Below are positions 34,182 through 47,114 of a stretch of 64,000 nucleotides of DNA, piece by piece. Numbering within the stretch: position 1 is the first letter of the stretch; each line of letters begins with the position of its first letter. This stretch comes from Cyathus striatus (taxonomy: Eukaryota; Basidiomycota; Agaricomycetes; Agaricales; Nidulariaceae). The translations under genes and the position numbers were made by a program. The notes beneath the pieces were generated by a model. It had not been told where the DNA came from and made no database searches. It saw only the letters and a program-made list of their open reading frames with translations. Where the stretch lies: the NCBI GenBank assembly GCA_025738555.1, contig JAOVFP010000019.1, positions 434,001 through 498,000 on the forward strand. Direction: 5' to 3'.

Positions 34182-34949
34182 TGTTATATCCATGTCCGGA
34201 TACATCGTGCCGACGTTCCCACGTGACCTTCTAACATACCCGGTCCGTTCCCGGAACGTACCCGCTTCGGGTTTACACTTCCCGACGTTCCCGCCCGGGA
34301 ACGTACCCGGAACCCGTCGGGTTTTCTATCGGGTATCCCGGATACGTACTTTCTCTTATGACGGCCTCACCGCGTCATCATTCTATTACTCCTCCCTTCC
34401 ATTCCTACTTATACGTTTCATTATGGCCTTTGTAGATTAGTTCCTTATTCTTCATTCTGAGCGCGTCATTTGCGCCCCCCTACTCCGCTTTGCCAAGACT
34501 TCATTTCCTACTTACTCCTTTGACTTGTCCTTTGTATAATACTTCTACATTCGTATCTACAGGTTCCTACTTAGTATAAGTAGTCTTCCAGATGTAATAG
34601 GTAGTCTTCAGTATTCGTATCAACTCTGTACACTTTCTTCCTACTCTAAGTTCCGAAACCCGCTCCGGGTTTTCCTTCGGGTTTCTCTCCCGCTACCTAG
34701 TGTAGTGGCGAAGCCTTCTCTTATACTCTAGAACGTCTTCCTTTGTTACATATCATCTTACTCGAAATACGAACCATTCCCTGGGGATATCCAGGCGGCG
34801 CAGCACACAAGCTGAAGCCACGGTTCTTTCCGCACTCCCGCTCTACGTTTCCGCACCCGTACTTACTTCGGGTTTCCGTTATAGTTCTCCCACACCCTCC
34901 GGGTGTCTTCGCAACCACTTCTAAGCAGGAAGAGAATCGGTACGTAACA
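34182..34949 (+). repeat. 5' LTR of the gypsy element
   Basis: 768 bp, begins TGTTATATCC and ends GTAACA. Differences from the 3' LTR: CCCCCC versus CCCC near 34475, TTCCG versus TTCG near 34655, and A versus G in GTGCCG(A/G)CG. It is rich in CGGG/CCCG words. Confidence 0.9.
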
Positions 34950-34968
34950 GTATACGAATACTGATACC

Positions 34969-36496
34969 TTGGATATCTCTTCTATCATGGCTCCAACTGG
35001 GACTTCGGTTACTCGCACAGCGCATACCGCTAGTCATACCAATGCTGTGGGTGCTCGTGCCACCCGTGCAGCTACGAGGCAACAGCCTCCACGGAGTACT
35101 TCAGGTTCTCTACCTTCTACACCGTCTCGGGTTACACCCAGCCCAGCACCACCTCCTAGTGCTACTTTCCTGGGTCCACCCTCGACTTCCGCTCAGCTAC
35201 TTTCTGTTCCTGCAGCCGGGAACCTCGGATCCGCTCAGGCTCCTCCGGATGGCACTCCACCGCCATACGGTACAGTCGCAGCAGACCGGGACACTCCCGA
35301 GGGTCACGGCTCCGATGGTGGTACCATTGGACCGCCACCTCCACCTCCTTCTCAGCCCAATCCTCCGTCTCCACCATCCTCAGACTCAGGGGATGATGGT
35401 GATGAGGATGATGTCGACAATCCCAGGCGCACACCTCTTGCGCGCCACTCCCGGGAAGACCGGCTTGCCGAAGCTCTTTTGAGAGTTGCGGAATCCGCCC
35501 GGGGTACATCGGGAACACGTCGGGAACGCAACGTTCAAAAGCCAGATACTTTTGACGGTTCCAGTGCTGAGAAGTTGGAGCAGTTCATTACTCAATGCCA
35601 AATTTACTTCCGGAATAATCCTTCCCAATACTCGGATGGACACTCCCAAGTCAACTTCGCTCTCGCATATCTTCGGGATACCGCGCTTCAGCTCGTTATG
35701 CCGACCCTCTCCAATCCCTATGCTGATGATGAGTTCCTTCACTCTTGGGAGGTTTTCATCGTCATGCTAGAGGATAACCGGGTTAGCGAACCCGGAAGGG
35801 GATGCCGAGAATGATCTGGATGTCCTCGTTATGAAGGATTCACAGAAACTGTCCAAGTATCTTGTACAGTTCAACAGGTTTGCACAGCGCACCGACTGGG
35901 ATGATAAGTCCTTATGCCACCGACTCTATTCCGGGTTTCCGGGTCGCATTAAGGATGAGATCTCTCATGTTGGGAAACCTACCACAAAGCGCGGGATGAT
36001 TAAGCTAGCTCAAGGGATCGATAGTCGGTACTGGGAACGCCAGTCCGAGCGTACGCGGGAATCCCACCAGCCTCGGGGTCCGCGGGTTCCGGATAGCTCT
36101 GTTAGAGCTACTACAAACCGCCCCGCAGTCACCCCGGCGCCTTCCCGCCTCGTTTCAGGTCAATATGCGCCACGTCCGAGTTATCCCCACCGTGCTGGTA
36201 GTCACCCACCTCGTTCCTCGCAGCCTCCCCAACAGCGGAGGCCGGAATTGAATGACAAGGTTGGTCGAGATGGCAAACTTTTGCCACAAGAACGTCAGCG
36301 TCGCATGGACAACAATCTATGCTTGTTCTGCGGTAATCCGGGGCATCGCGCCAAAGAATGTCCCCGCTCTGCCTCTTCCGCGGCTAGAGCCCGGGCATCC
36401 GGAATATCCGCTTCGGCTCCTACGTCGGCTTCTGCGGGTCCCTCGACCCGCAGGTCCGCGCCTCTTTCCAACCCGGCTTCGGGTTCGAAAAAATAG
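34969..36496 (+). pseudogene. gypsy gag
   Basis: The first frame (34969-35814) encodes a Pro/Ser/Thr-rich head, an acidic patch (DSGDDGDEDDVDNP) and the capsid-like start (FDGSSAEKLEQFITQCQIYF). Near 35790 the frame shifts and the capsid continues from 35831 (LSKYLVQFNRFAQ). A basic stretch follows, then the zinc knuckle CLFCGNPGHRAKEC. It ends at 36496. The shift prevents a full-length product as sequenced. Confidence 0.75.
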
Positions 36497-36558
36497 GGAG
36501 CGGTCCTCTGGACACCACACAAGCCGAGGACCGCGTTGTTCCCCCTTGTGCGCAGCCG

Positions 36559-39500
36559 ATGCAGGTAAGACTCAACGCTTCCGCTCTTTCCGACCCCAAT
36601 GCCCTTCATATTCCACTTTGTAGTACCATCCATGCTCTCCCTACACCCTGTACAGTTTCATATAGCGCTCTAGTCGATTCGGGTTCTACCCATTGTTTTA
36701 TGGATTCATCTTTCGTTCGGACACATGCTATTACTACCTCACCTACTCCACCTATCGCTCTCAGACTTTTCGATGGCACCACCAATCATGTTATAACCGA
36801 GTTCGTTACACTGCCTGTACTATTCCCTACCGGTGAATGTATTACAGTCGAACTCTATGTGACACCTCTTGATTCCGTGTGTTCTGCAGTCCTAGGATAC
36901 AATTGGCTCACCCGCTTCAATCCGTTGATTGACTGGGTATCGGGCTCATTAACATTCCGGACTCCAGACACTTCCGAGCAACTTCCGCTCAAATCCGGGA
37001 TCTCGGAACCAGGTTCCGCTTCCGAGGATCCATCTCCGGTCACCTCTGATGAGTCTCTGCCACCTCCTCCTAGCATTTCGCTAATAAATGGTGCCGCCTT
37101 CTCGCGTGCATGCCGTTTAGAGGAGCACAGACTTTCCGTATCCAGCTTGGTGCTGTCGCTTCCCGCCGCTGCCCTCAATCCAGAGGAAGCTCCGGATCTC
37201 TCTTCAATACCGTCTGAGTATCACGAGTTTGCTGATGTATTTAGCAAGTCCCGGGCAGATACACTTGCCCCTCACCGTCCCTACGACTTAAAGATCAACC
37301 TAGAAGAAGGTGCTTCACCTCCTGTAGGTCGGATCTATTCCCTTTCCCAATCCGAGCTTTCCGCTCTTCGGGAATTCATCGATGAACATATCCGGATCGG
37401 ATTTATTCAACCTTCACGCTCTCCGCACGGAGCTCCCGTCCTTTTTGTCCGCAAGAAGGACGGATCGCTTCGGCTTTGTGTGGATTTCCGCGGGTTGAAC
37501 GCTATTTCTAAAAAGGATCGTTATCCTTTGCCACTCATTTCAGATTTGCTCGACAGTCCCGTCGCGCCCGTATCTACACCAAGATCGACCTACGTCATGC
37601 GTACCACCTGGTCCGCATTGCCGGGACGATGAATGGAAAACCGCTTTCGGACTCGCTATGGATCCTTCGAATGGCTAGTCATGCCCTTCGGACTTTCCAA
37701 TGCACCCGCGGGTTTCAACGCTTCATGAACGATGTTTTCAAAGACCTTCTTGATGTGTGCGTCATAGTTTATTTGGATGACATCCTTATATACTCTGATA
37801 ACCTTGCACAACATCGCCAACATGTCAGGAAGTTTTGCGTCGACTCCGGAAGCACGGGTTGTACGCGCGCGCGGATAAGTGTGAGTTCCACTCGGAATCC
37901 GTGGAATATCTCGGATATATACTATCGCCTAACGGTCTCACCATGTCTCCAACAAAGGTGAAGACTATTCAAGAATGGCGGAACCAAGGAAAGTAAAAGA
38001 CATTCAATCCTTCCTTGGGTTCGCTAATTTCTATCGGCGTTTTATATACAACTATTCCGACATAGTTGTTCCGCTCACCCGCCTTACCCGGAAGGGTAAT
38101 CCGTGGAACTTCTCGGAAAAATGCCGTTCGCTTTCACTGAACTTAAGGGCGCTTTCACGTCGGCACCCATTCTTACCCATTGGGTTCCCGACAAGCAGCT
38201 CATCGTGGAAACCGACGCTTCGGATTACGCGTTGGCTGCTATCCTGTCTATAGTTTCCGATGATGGCGAGATTCACCCTATCGCTTTCCACTCACGAACC
38301 TTTACACCTCCCGAGCTAAACTACGACACCCATGACAAGGAATTGCTTGCTATCTTGAAGCATTCCAAGTCTGGCGTCATTACCTGGAAGGTTCCGGTTC
38401 ACCCATTGACGTCGTCACAGACCACAAGAACTTGGAATACTTTTCCACAACCAAGATCTTGTCCCGACGACAAGCCCGATGGTCAGTATCTTTCCCAGTT
38501 CAATCTAGTTATCCGCTTTCGACCCGGAAAACTCGGGGCGAAGCGGATGCTCTGACTAGACGATGGGACGTCTACCCTAAAGAGGGGGATAGCGACTATG
38601 CTAAGGTCAATCCGCATAACTATCGTCCAGTGTTCACACAGGAACAGCTTATCACTTCTCTCCGAGCAACATCACTTATTGTACCCGCTCTTCGCGCTAG
38701 TATCATCATGGACATTGAACAGTTACATACTGACATATTATCAGCTCTCCCTAATGACCCGGTCGCAGTTATCCGAATGCGGACTCCCGAGAATCGTTGG
38801 ACTGTAACCCGGACGGTTTCCTCCGTCTAGATAACCGGATCTATGTTCCGGACTCCGGAACCCTTCGGCTTCGGGTTTTACAGTACAAACACGACCACCG
38901 CTTTCAGGACACCTTGGACAGAACAAGACCCTCGAGCTAATTCGACGCGAATATACTTGGCGCTTATACGGACGTTTGTAAAGGACTATTGTAAGTCTTG
39001 TAATACTTGCATGCGTTCTAAACCACAGCGCCACCGCCCGTACGGAACCCTGAAACAACTTCCGGTTCCCGGACGCCCATGGCATTCGATATCTATGGAT
39101 TTCATAGATCAACTTCCAAAATCATCGGCTTCCAAGTATGATTCTATACTCGTTATCGTGGATCGTTTCTCCAAACAGTCTATCTTCATTCCCACTCATA
39201 CCACTTGCTCTTCTTCCGACCTTGCGCTTCTATTTGTACTTCATGTCTTTTCCAAGCACGGAGTCCCGGAACACATCACTTCCGATCGTGGTTCCGAGTT
39301 TGTGTCGCATTTCTTCCGTTCCCTCGGTACAGCCCTCGACATCACTTTACATTTCACCTCGGGTTATCACCCGGAAGGCGACAGCCAAACGGAACGCACA
39401 AACCAAACTCTGGAACAATACCTTCGGGCCTACTGCAACTACCAGCAGGATAACTGGTGTGATCTCTTACCTCTTGCTGAATTTGCTTACAATAATGCAC

Positions 39501-40160
39501 CGAGCGCAACCACAGGAATTTCACCGTTCTACGCAAACAAGGGTTATCACCCGAACCTTGCGATACATCCGGAACGTGATCTCACTTCCGCTCGTCGTGC
39601 CCGGCACTTCGCAGTAAACCTCGAGGAACTTCACGAGATGCTTCGGACCGAAATACTCAGTGCGCAGAAACGTTATCAAACACCCGCCGATGCGCGTCGC
39701 AAACCCGCACCCGCATTCCCTGTCGGGACAAAGGTATACGTTAAAGCCGAGTACTTCCGGACAACCCGACCATCCCGGAAACTTGCAGAAAAGTTCCTAG
39801 GACCTTTTGAAGTCATCGCACTTGCCGGATCGCATTCGCGTACCTTGCGCCTTCCAGAACAATTTCGTGCAGTCCACCCAGTATTCCATGTATCCATGCT
39901 TGAACCCAATACTGAAAATACTATCCCAGATCGCATTATTCCTCCACCACCACCTGTCCAGGTTGATGGTGATATTGAATACGAGGTCTCGGAAATATTG
40001 GACTCTAAACTGGATCGTCGTTTGCGTTGCAAACTGAGGTACTAAATGCGCTGGCTAGGGTATGAAGGGACAGATGAAGAGTTTTCATGGCTTCCGCCAC
40101 GGAACTGGAACACGCTACGGATATCATTGAAGAGTTCCACTCCGCTATCCGGATAAGCCC
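36559..40160 (+). pseudogene. gypsy pol (protease, RT, RNase H, integrase, chromodomain), frameshifted
   Basis: Domains appear in the standard order but in several frames. Protease [11 protein letters not shown] (~36670). RT from ~37300 with [14 protein letters not shown] and, after a frame change near 37570, the catalytic VYLDDILIYS (~37770). RNase [13 protein letters not shown] (~38210). Integrase open at 38843-40045 with CKSCNTC, the metal-binding Asp in SMDFIDQLP, TSDRGSEF, and a Glu in SQTERTNQ. A chromodomain follows (EYEVSEILDS, then after another shift RWLGYEGT...FSW). I count at least five frame changes, near 37570, 37860, 37960, 38100-38400 and 40043. Most could be one-base losses. 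Confidence 0.75.
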
Positions 40161-40999
40161 GGCCCTACTCCTATTTCTTAAATTTCACGTTACTTATTAT
40201 CCGCTTGCAGTTTCACCTTATACAAAAACCAAAAACAACGAATAACATCCAAAAAGCGAGATACAAGTACATTAATTCTTGGTGCGATGTTACGACCATT
40301 TCCATCACTCCCTCTGCGTCTGCAACTCGACCCGAGCTACTTCCACACCTTCCGACGCAATTCGGCACCCGTCACAACTTCCTCGTATGCATCCGGATCC
40401 CGGAGGCATTCCACGAGCAAGGTTTCAATATGGAAACATGGACAATGTGCCCAGATACCTTGGAAACATCTCAGGACAACTTATCGAGTTTGCCTACCAC
40501 CTGGAAATTGGCATCACGACATCTGTAACTCAACTTGATAGACTACGCTATCTTCCAATGCTTCCTGCATTTTCCCGGCAGTTCCTGCTACTTCCGCATC
40601 CAACCCAGACCTCATCCAATATCTTCCAATCACTTCCCCATCCATTTCCAACTCTTCCGATGCTTCCAACCCAGTTCCGACACTCATCTCAGTCGGATAT
40701 ACAATCAGCAGTGCAACTAAGCTTGCCGCGTGCGGAACATCCGGAGCGAATGGCTACCAGTGGAATATTGATGCACATGTCCTTCCACATCCATGGGCAG
40801 TGTTAATAGGTCTCGGGTTCAGCTACGACTTGCTGGAACTTACTCAGGAACTTGTAGTTCACACCTTTGCTACTTCCCTTGCCAAAGGAATCAGATGCGC
40901 TCTCTTTCTGTTATTTGAACATTCACTGACCAATAGGATTTCTCGTATTATTTTTAGTTATATTTTCTCGCACACAGTATGACCTCGTGGGCTCGGCCT
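40161..40999 (+). other. gypsy 3' untranslated region
   Basis: About 840 bp between the chromodomain end and the 3' LTR. It contains overlapping open stretches (for example 40279-40806) of low-complexity Pro/His/Ser composition with no recognisable domain. I treat it as untranslated DNA. Confidence 0.5.
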
Positions 41000-41011
41000 A
41001 AAAGGGGATAC
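41000..41011 (+). other. polypurine tract of the gypsy element
   Basis: AAAAGGGGATAC directly precedes the 3' LTR. It is the expected plus-strand primer site for reverse transcription. Confidence 0.7.
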
Positions 41012-41776
41012 TGTTATATCCATGTCCGGATACATCGTGCCGGCGTTCCCACGTGACCTTCTAACATACCCGGTCCGTTCCCGGAACGTACCCGCTTCGG
41101 GTTTACACTTCCCGACGTTCCCGCCCGGGAACGTACCCGGAACCCGTCGGGTTTTCTATCGGGTATCCCGGATACGTACTTTCTCTTATGACGGCCTCAC
41201 CGCGTCATCATTCTATTACTCCTCCCTTCCATTCCTACTTATACGTTTCATTATGGCCTTTGTAGATTAGTTCCTTATTCTTCATTCTGAGCGCGTCATT
41301 TGCGCCCCTACTCCGCTTTGCCAAGACTTCATTTCCTACTTACTCCTTTGACTTGTCCTTTGTATAATACTTCTACATTCGTATCTACAGGTTCCTACTT
41401 AGTATAAGTAGTCTTCCAGATGTAATAGGTAGTCTTCAGTATTCGTATCAACTCTGTACACTTTCTTCCTACTCTAAGTTCGAAACCCGCTCCGGGTTTT
41501 CCTTCGGGTTTCTCTCCCGCTACCTAGTGTAGTGGCGAAGCCTTCTCTTATACTCTAGAACGTCTTCCTTTGTTACATATCATCTTACTCGAAATACGAA
41601 CCATTCCCTGGGGATATCCAGGCGGCGCAGCACACAAGCTGAAGCCACGGTTCTTTCCGCACTCCCGCTCTACGTTTCCGCACCCGTACTTACTTCGGGT
41701 TTCCGTTATAGTTCTCCCACACCCTCCGGGTGTCTTCGCAACCACTTCTAAGCAGGAAGAGAATCGGTACGTAACA
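41012..41776 (+). repeat. 3' LTR of the gypsy element
   Basis: 765 bp, same termini as the 5' LTR (TGTTATATCC...GTAACA), followed by the TAAGT duplication. See the 5' LTR for the few differences. Confidence 0.9.
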
Positions 41777-41813
41777 TAAGTACTCATTACTGGAAGTTTC
41801 TTACCGTTATATT

Positions 41814-42110
41814 GAATATTAGTATGGATGGTTAGGTGATCATAAACAATCATTAATCTGTACAAATTGAATATTGTTATTATATGAATGGCTAGGTGAT
41901 CATAAACAATCATTAATCTGTACTAATTGAATATTGCTATTGTATGAATGGCTAGGTGATCATAAACAATCATTAATCTGTACTAATTGAATATTGCTAT
42001 TGTATGAATGGCTAGGTGATCATAAATAATCATTAATTTGTACTAATTGAATATGGCTATTGTATGAATGGTTAGATGATCATAAACAATCATTGATTTT
42101 TCTAATTGAA
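41814..42110. repeat. ~60-bp tandem repeat, left arm of the foldback element
   Basis: About five copies of a 60-bp unit containing GGCTAGGTGATCATAAACAA and CTAATTGAATATT. The same array in reverse is at about 43190-43470 in the right arm. Confidence 0.85.
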
Positions 42111-42295
42111 TATAGTGATCATTAGTGATTATTGAGGGTTTCAAGAGTATATTCACCTACTATTACTAGTTGTATGCTGATCATAAGTGATCATTAAGCA
42201 TTTGAAAAGTATATTTATCTACTATTACTAATCTAATAGTGATCATAAGTGATCATTGAATATTGCAAGGGTATATTAGTATATTATTAATACTA

Positions 42296-42980
42296 GTAAA
42301 TCCACAGCATCACATTTGTCACGTTCTTACTGCGCGTCACATATGTCACGCTTATTCCCGCGCATCGCGATTGTCACGTTCCTGCCGCGCGTCACACATG
42401 TCACATATATTCCCGCGCATCGCATTCGTCACGTTCTTACGCGCGTCACACCTGTCACACATATTCCCGCGCATGGGGATTGTCACGTTCTTCTCGCGCG
42501 TCATATATGTCACACATATTCCCGCGCTTCACATTTGTCACGTTCCTCCTGCGCGTCACTCATGTCACATATATTCCCGCGCATCGTATTCGTCACGTTC
42601 TTACGCGCGTCATACCTGTCACACATATTCCCGCGCACGGGGATTGTCACGCCCTTACCGCGCGTCACAACTGTCACACAGAACGTGACAATCGCGATGC
42701 GTGGGAATAAGTGTGACAGATGTGATGCGCAGGAAGAACATGACAAATGTGAAGTGCGGGAATATGTGTGACATATATGACGCGCGAGAAGAACGTGACA
42801 ATCCCCATGCGCGGGAATATGTGTGACAGGTGTGACGCGCGTAAGAACGTGACGAATGCGATGCGCGGGAATATATGTGACATGTGTGACGCGCGGCAGG
42901 AACGTGACAATCGCGATGCGCGGGAATAAGCGTGACATATGTGACGCGCAGTAAGAACGTGACAAATGTGATGCTGTGGA
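42296..42980. repeat. inverted GC-rich repeat arrays at the palindrome centre
   Basis: Units of the type GTCACGTTCTTACGCGCGTCA plus a TATTCCCGCGCAT block repeat on the left side and in reverse complement on the right, meeting near 42677. The left array has about two more units than the right. Long ORFs on both strands are by-products of the repeats. Confidence 0.8.
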
Positions 42981-43189
42981 TTTACTAGTATTAATAATAT
43001 ACTAATATACCCTTGCAATATTCAATGATCACTTATGATCACTATTAGATTAGTAATAGTAGATAAATATACTTTTCAAATGCTTAATGATCACTTATGA
43101 TCAGCATACAACTAGTAATAGTAGGTGAATATACTCTTGAAACCCTCAATAATCACTAATGATCACTATATTCAATTAGAAAAATCAAT

Positions 43190-43470
43190 GATTGTTTATG
43201 ATCATCTAACCATTCATACAATAGCCATATTCAATTAGTACAAATTAATGATTGTTTATGATCACCTAGCCATTCATACAATAGCAATATTCAATTAGTA
43301 CAGATTAATGATTGTTTATGATCACCTAGCCATTCATACAATAGCAATATTCAATTAGTACAGATTAATGATTGTTTATGATCACCTAGCCATTCATATA
43401 ATAACAATATTCAATTTGTACAGATTAATGATTGTTTATGATCACCTAACCATCCATACTAATATTCAAT
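43190..43470. repeat. ~60-bp tandem repeat, right arm of the foldback element
   Basis: Reverse-complement counterpart of 41814-42110 with nearly identical units. Confidence 0.85.
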
Positions 43471-43743
43471 ATAACGGTAAGAAACTTCCAGTAATGAGTA
43501 CTTATGAGTACTCATAATAGTAATAGTAATACACTAATAATGAGAAACATGAAGTAATGAGCACATATGAGTATGTGTAACAATAGTACACATAATAGTA
43601 TTATAGACAATGATTACTTATGAATAATCCTGTTCATGCATATAATAAATACTGCACTCATATAAGCCAGAGGTTTAATGATTACCATTATCATTAAACC
43701 TAGACGTTTAATGATAATTTTGGCTGACACCACTCGCCCAATC

Positions 43744-46700
43744 CACAAGAAAAACGACAGAGCACTCATTGAAAACTACTGCCCCATCACCATTCTAAAC
43801 ACAGACTACAAAATTATGACACGCTCTCTCACCAATCGTCTATCTACTGTTGCCCCTGACCTCATACACCTTGACCAAGCTGGATTCATGAAGAACAGAT
43901 CCATTGCAGACCAAACTGAGCTCATCACACTTGTGCTACACCACTGTGAAACTACCAACACCCCTGGGGCCATTGTCTGTCTTGACCAAGAGAAAGCATA
44001 TGACCGTATCCACCATGACTTCCTCTGGAGATCACTAAAAAAACTGGGCTTCCCAGATGAATATATATACTCTGTTAAAGCCCTATACACTGGGGCACAT
44101 ACAAAAATTATCCTCAATGGAATTATTGGCCTGGGCTACCTCATCATCCGGGGAGTACGACAAGGAGATCCCTCTCCTGCCTCCTATTTAATATTGCAAT
44201 TGAATCCTTAGCAAGTCGCATTCGCGCATCTGCCATAACAGGCCTTAACCTCCCAGGACTCTCCAACCCACTACAAATAAATCTCTTTGCAGATGACACC
44301 ACAATATTTCTTGACAAAGAAGACGATTCACACACACTCTTCTCTGAACTCACTCAATGGTGTAAAGCCTCAGGAGCCAAATTCAACATCACAAAAACAG
44401 CCATTATCCCACTGGGCAATAAACAAACACGTGACCTAATGCGACAAAATAGATACATGAATGTTTCCCATACACCCATACCACTCAACATCCGAATTAT
44501 CAATGATCGTGAACCCATCCGCATACTTGGAGCATTCTATGGCTACAACATATCCCAAGATGATGTCTGGCAACCAACAGTGGAGAAAGTTCGCCACACA
44601 CTCCTACGCTGGGAGCGATTTAACCCTACCCTAATAGGGAGATGTAAAGCAGCCTCAGCAATTGTAGGTAGCTACACACAATATCTAACCAGAGTTCAAG
44701 GAATGCCCCCAGTCATCCAAAACAACCTTGTTAAACTTATTGATAACTTTGTATACAACAAAAAAGGTGAAAAGAAATACAATGCAATAAGCATTGCTAT
44801 CCTACAGCTCCCTATAGATAAGGGAGGACACAACCTACTGGACTTAAAAGCCTGCAATGATGCAATTGAACTCATGAAACTCAAGACATATACTGAACCC
44901 AACCCAAGACGCCGCCCTCCCTGGGCTAAACTAGCTGACCATGCCCTAGCCCTAGCAGCAAAAGCAGAAGTACGAAAGCATGTTGGCCATAAACAATGCC
45001 ACAACTTCCTATTACAGAACTGGAAAATATATGACCAATCTAAAGCTATCCCTAAAACCCTACAACGTATGCTAAGAGCAGCATCAACTCATGATGCTAA
45101 ATTTGCACCTACAGAAATCTCCCCCTCCATGAAACTTGCCATGCCCTTCTGGTTCCACCTAGCCAAAATCGAGGGGAAAAATAAAGTATACAATGACAAA
45201 TATGGCACATGCCAGCTCAAAAACCATGAATTTTGGTCCACAGGAGACCTGGCTACCCATGCAAGAAAAAACTGGGCCACTGGACATATAAATGAGCATG
45301 ACTGCACTTGCACCCACTGTGTGGAAGACAGGCATATAGGATGCATTAACCCCATCCAATGCCGAGCAAATGCCAACAGAAAACTAAAATCCCTACGCCC
45401 TGAATGGAACCCACTATACAAAATAAGATTCCACCCACCAAAACTAATTATCCCTCCTGGCTATGAACTACCTACAGGCTTCCTACAAACCTCCCCCATT
45501 TCTCATCCAGACAACCCCCTACAACACATCCGTGTATTCTCCTCCATTGACAGCATCACTCCACCCCACCAGCGTACCATTACACCCCGCACACCTTGGA
45601 CTGCTGACACTGTAACTATTTATACTGATGGATCCTGTGATGCAAATGGGACTGCAAGTGCATCTGCAGGTAGTGGCCTCTGGTATGCAGAAGCACACCC
45701 CAATAATACAGCAATATGTCTCCCTCATGCCCTAGCCACCAACAATGCAGCTGAGCTAGCTGCAATCCTTATTAGTATCCAACAAAATATAAACACAAAA
45801 ATTATAAAGATTATTAGTGATTCCCAATACTGTATTGATGGCCTTGTTACTCACCTACAAGACTGGGCTGACCAGGGCTTCATTGAGATCAAAAATGCTG
45901 CCATCCTCTGCACACTATATGTCACACTTATCACTACACCAAATATTATACTCCTACAAAAAGTCAAAGGACATAGTGGAAATGTTGGGAATGAAGGAGC
46001 TGACCAACTAGCAGCTGAAGGAGCACAAAAACCCCAACCAGACCAACTAGACCTCTCAAAAGGTGAATGGGCCAAATCCCTTGGGGCAAAACTATCCTGC
46101 ATGACCCAATCAAAACTCTACAAGGCAATCAAGAATCGCAAGACTACCAAGAAACGAGCTGCATCACAACTTAACATTGACACCACTGCTCATGCAATTG
46201 AAATGAACACAGGCTCACGCCCCACTCCAGAAACCATCTGGAAGTCTATACTACATGGAACCACACTAACAAAAAAAGTCAAAACCTTCCTGTGGAAAAC
46301 ACTTCATGACTCCCATAAAATAGGATCATTCTGGGAACACACACCACTAAAAGACCAATACATGCCCTGTACCCAATGTAATGTAGAGGTGGAGAACATT
46401 GCACACATTCTATTCAACTGCCAAGTCTCTGGCCAAGATACCATATGGAAACTTGCACAAGCAACATGGCAATCCACAAACCTACCCTGGCCCCCAATAT
46501 CAATGGGCCTAGTCATGGGCATACCACTCGCAGAAATCAAATCAGAAGGAAATGAGCTTCTAAAAGCACCCACCCGCCTCTTCCGTATCATAGTCTCTGA
46601 AGCAGTCTACCTCATCTGGAAACTCTGATGTGAATGGTGCATTGGGGAAGAAGCCAACCCCCTAAAAATCCACACACCTATGGAAATAGAATCCAGGTGG

Positions 46701-46922
46701 ATTAAAATGATCACTACTAGAATAAACCAAGACAAAATACTTACTGATAGCCATGCCTATGGGACACGAGCCCTCAAACGCAACATTGTCCAAAACACCT
46801 GGCAACAGATCCTCAATGACAACACCCTCATTGACACCCTACCAGACAAATGGCTATCTAAAGCAGGGGTTTTAGTGGGTATTAAGGAGCTCACACACTA
46901 CCACAGGGAACAACCCAGATAA
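43744..46922 (+). pseudogene. LINE ORF2, 3' part: RT, RNase H and Cys-His tail
   Basis: Continues the RT in frame from 33945: NDRALIENYCPITILN, LDQAGFMKNRS, VCLDQEKAYDR, GVRQGDP. At about 44170 one C is missing from a C run, shifting the frame. RT resumes as SCLLFNIAIESLA and the catalytic FADDTTIF. RNase H follows with YTDGSCD, NNAAELAA, SDSQYC and KGHSGNVGNEGAD, so all four acidic sites are present. CTQCNVEVENIAHILFNC matches the Cys-Cys-His-Cys tail of I/Tad-type LINEs. A TGA at 46626-46628 sits where R (CGA) is expected (WKL-x-CEW). The frame stays open after it to 46922. Confidence 0.8.
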
Positions 46923-47114
46923 CATTAGGTGCCTGATGCACCCTATATAACATCAGCAGTTCCCTGCTCCTAGAGTCCTACACTGTTCCTCACAGAACAT
47001 GCATAAATGCATTTCCTCTGGAGTGGAGCCTTATATTAACTTCACGGGCCAACCCCGTACCAATAGCTGGCAACATGCTTAGCGAACTGCTAAGCACTAG
47101 CCTTTAAGCTCCAC

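Larger units (their letters stand above)
34182..41776 (+). mobile_element. Ty3/gypsy chromodomain LTR retrotransposon
   Basis: Two near-identical LTRs (34182-34949, 41012-41776) with a TAAGT duplication on both sides (34177-34181, 41777-41781). Internal order: gag with CCHC, protease, RT, RNase H, integrase, chromodomain, which is the chromovirus branch of Ty3/gypsy. The LTRs differ by about one substitution and two short homopolymer indels over 766 bp, so the insertion is recent. Despite that, gag-pol is broken by several frameshifts. It sits inside the left arm of the foldback element. Confidence 0.9.
33946..43734. mobile_element. giant palindromic foldback element, Mutator-like duplication
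   Basis: A 9-bp duplication flanks it (TGCCCAATC at 33937-33945, CGCCCAATC at 43735-43743, one mismatch). The inverted ends share GTGTCAGCCAA and about 220 bp of near-identity up to the gypsy insertion point. Without the gypsy element (34182-41776 plus TAAGT) the element is ~2.2 kb and consists almost entirely of two inverted arms meeting near 42677. Each arm holds a ~60-bp tandem repeat and a GC-rich repeat. Long inverted ends with a 9-bp duplication point to the Mutator/MULE group or a foldback relative. No transposase is present. It splits the RT of the LINE. Confidence 0.8.

Noticed and set aside
40205..40806. Possible extra 3' ORF of the gypsy element
   Set aside because: Three overlapping frames are equally open, low complexity, no conserved motif.
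42296..42980. CRISPR-like appearance of regularly repeated ~60-bp units
   Set aside because: Units are variable, inverted around a centre and lie in a eukaryotic transposon; no constant repeat-spacer pattern and no cas genes.
42263..43018. ORFs of ~140-150 residues with Ser/His/Arg repeats on both strands
   Set aside because: By-products of the inverted GC-rich repeat arrays at the palindrome centre; identical readings appear from each arm.
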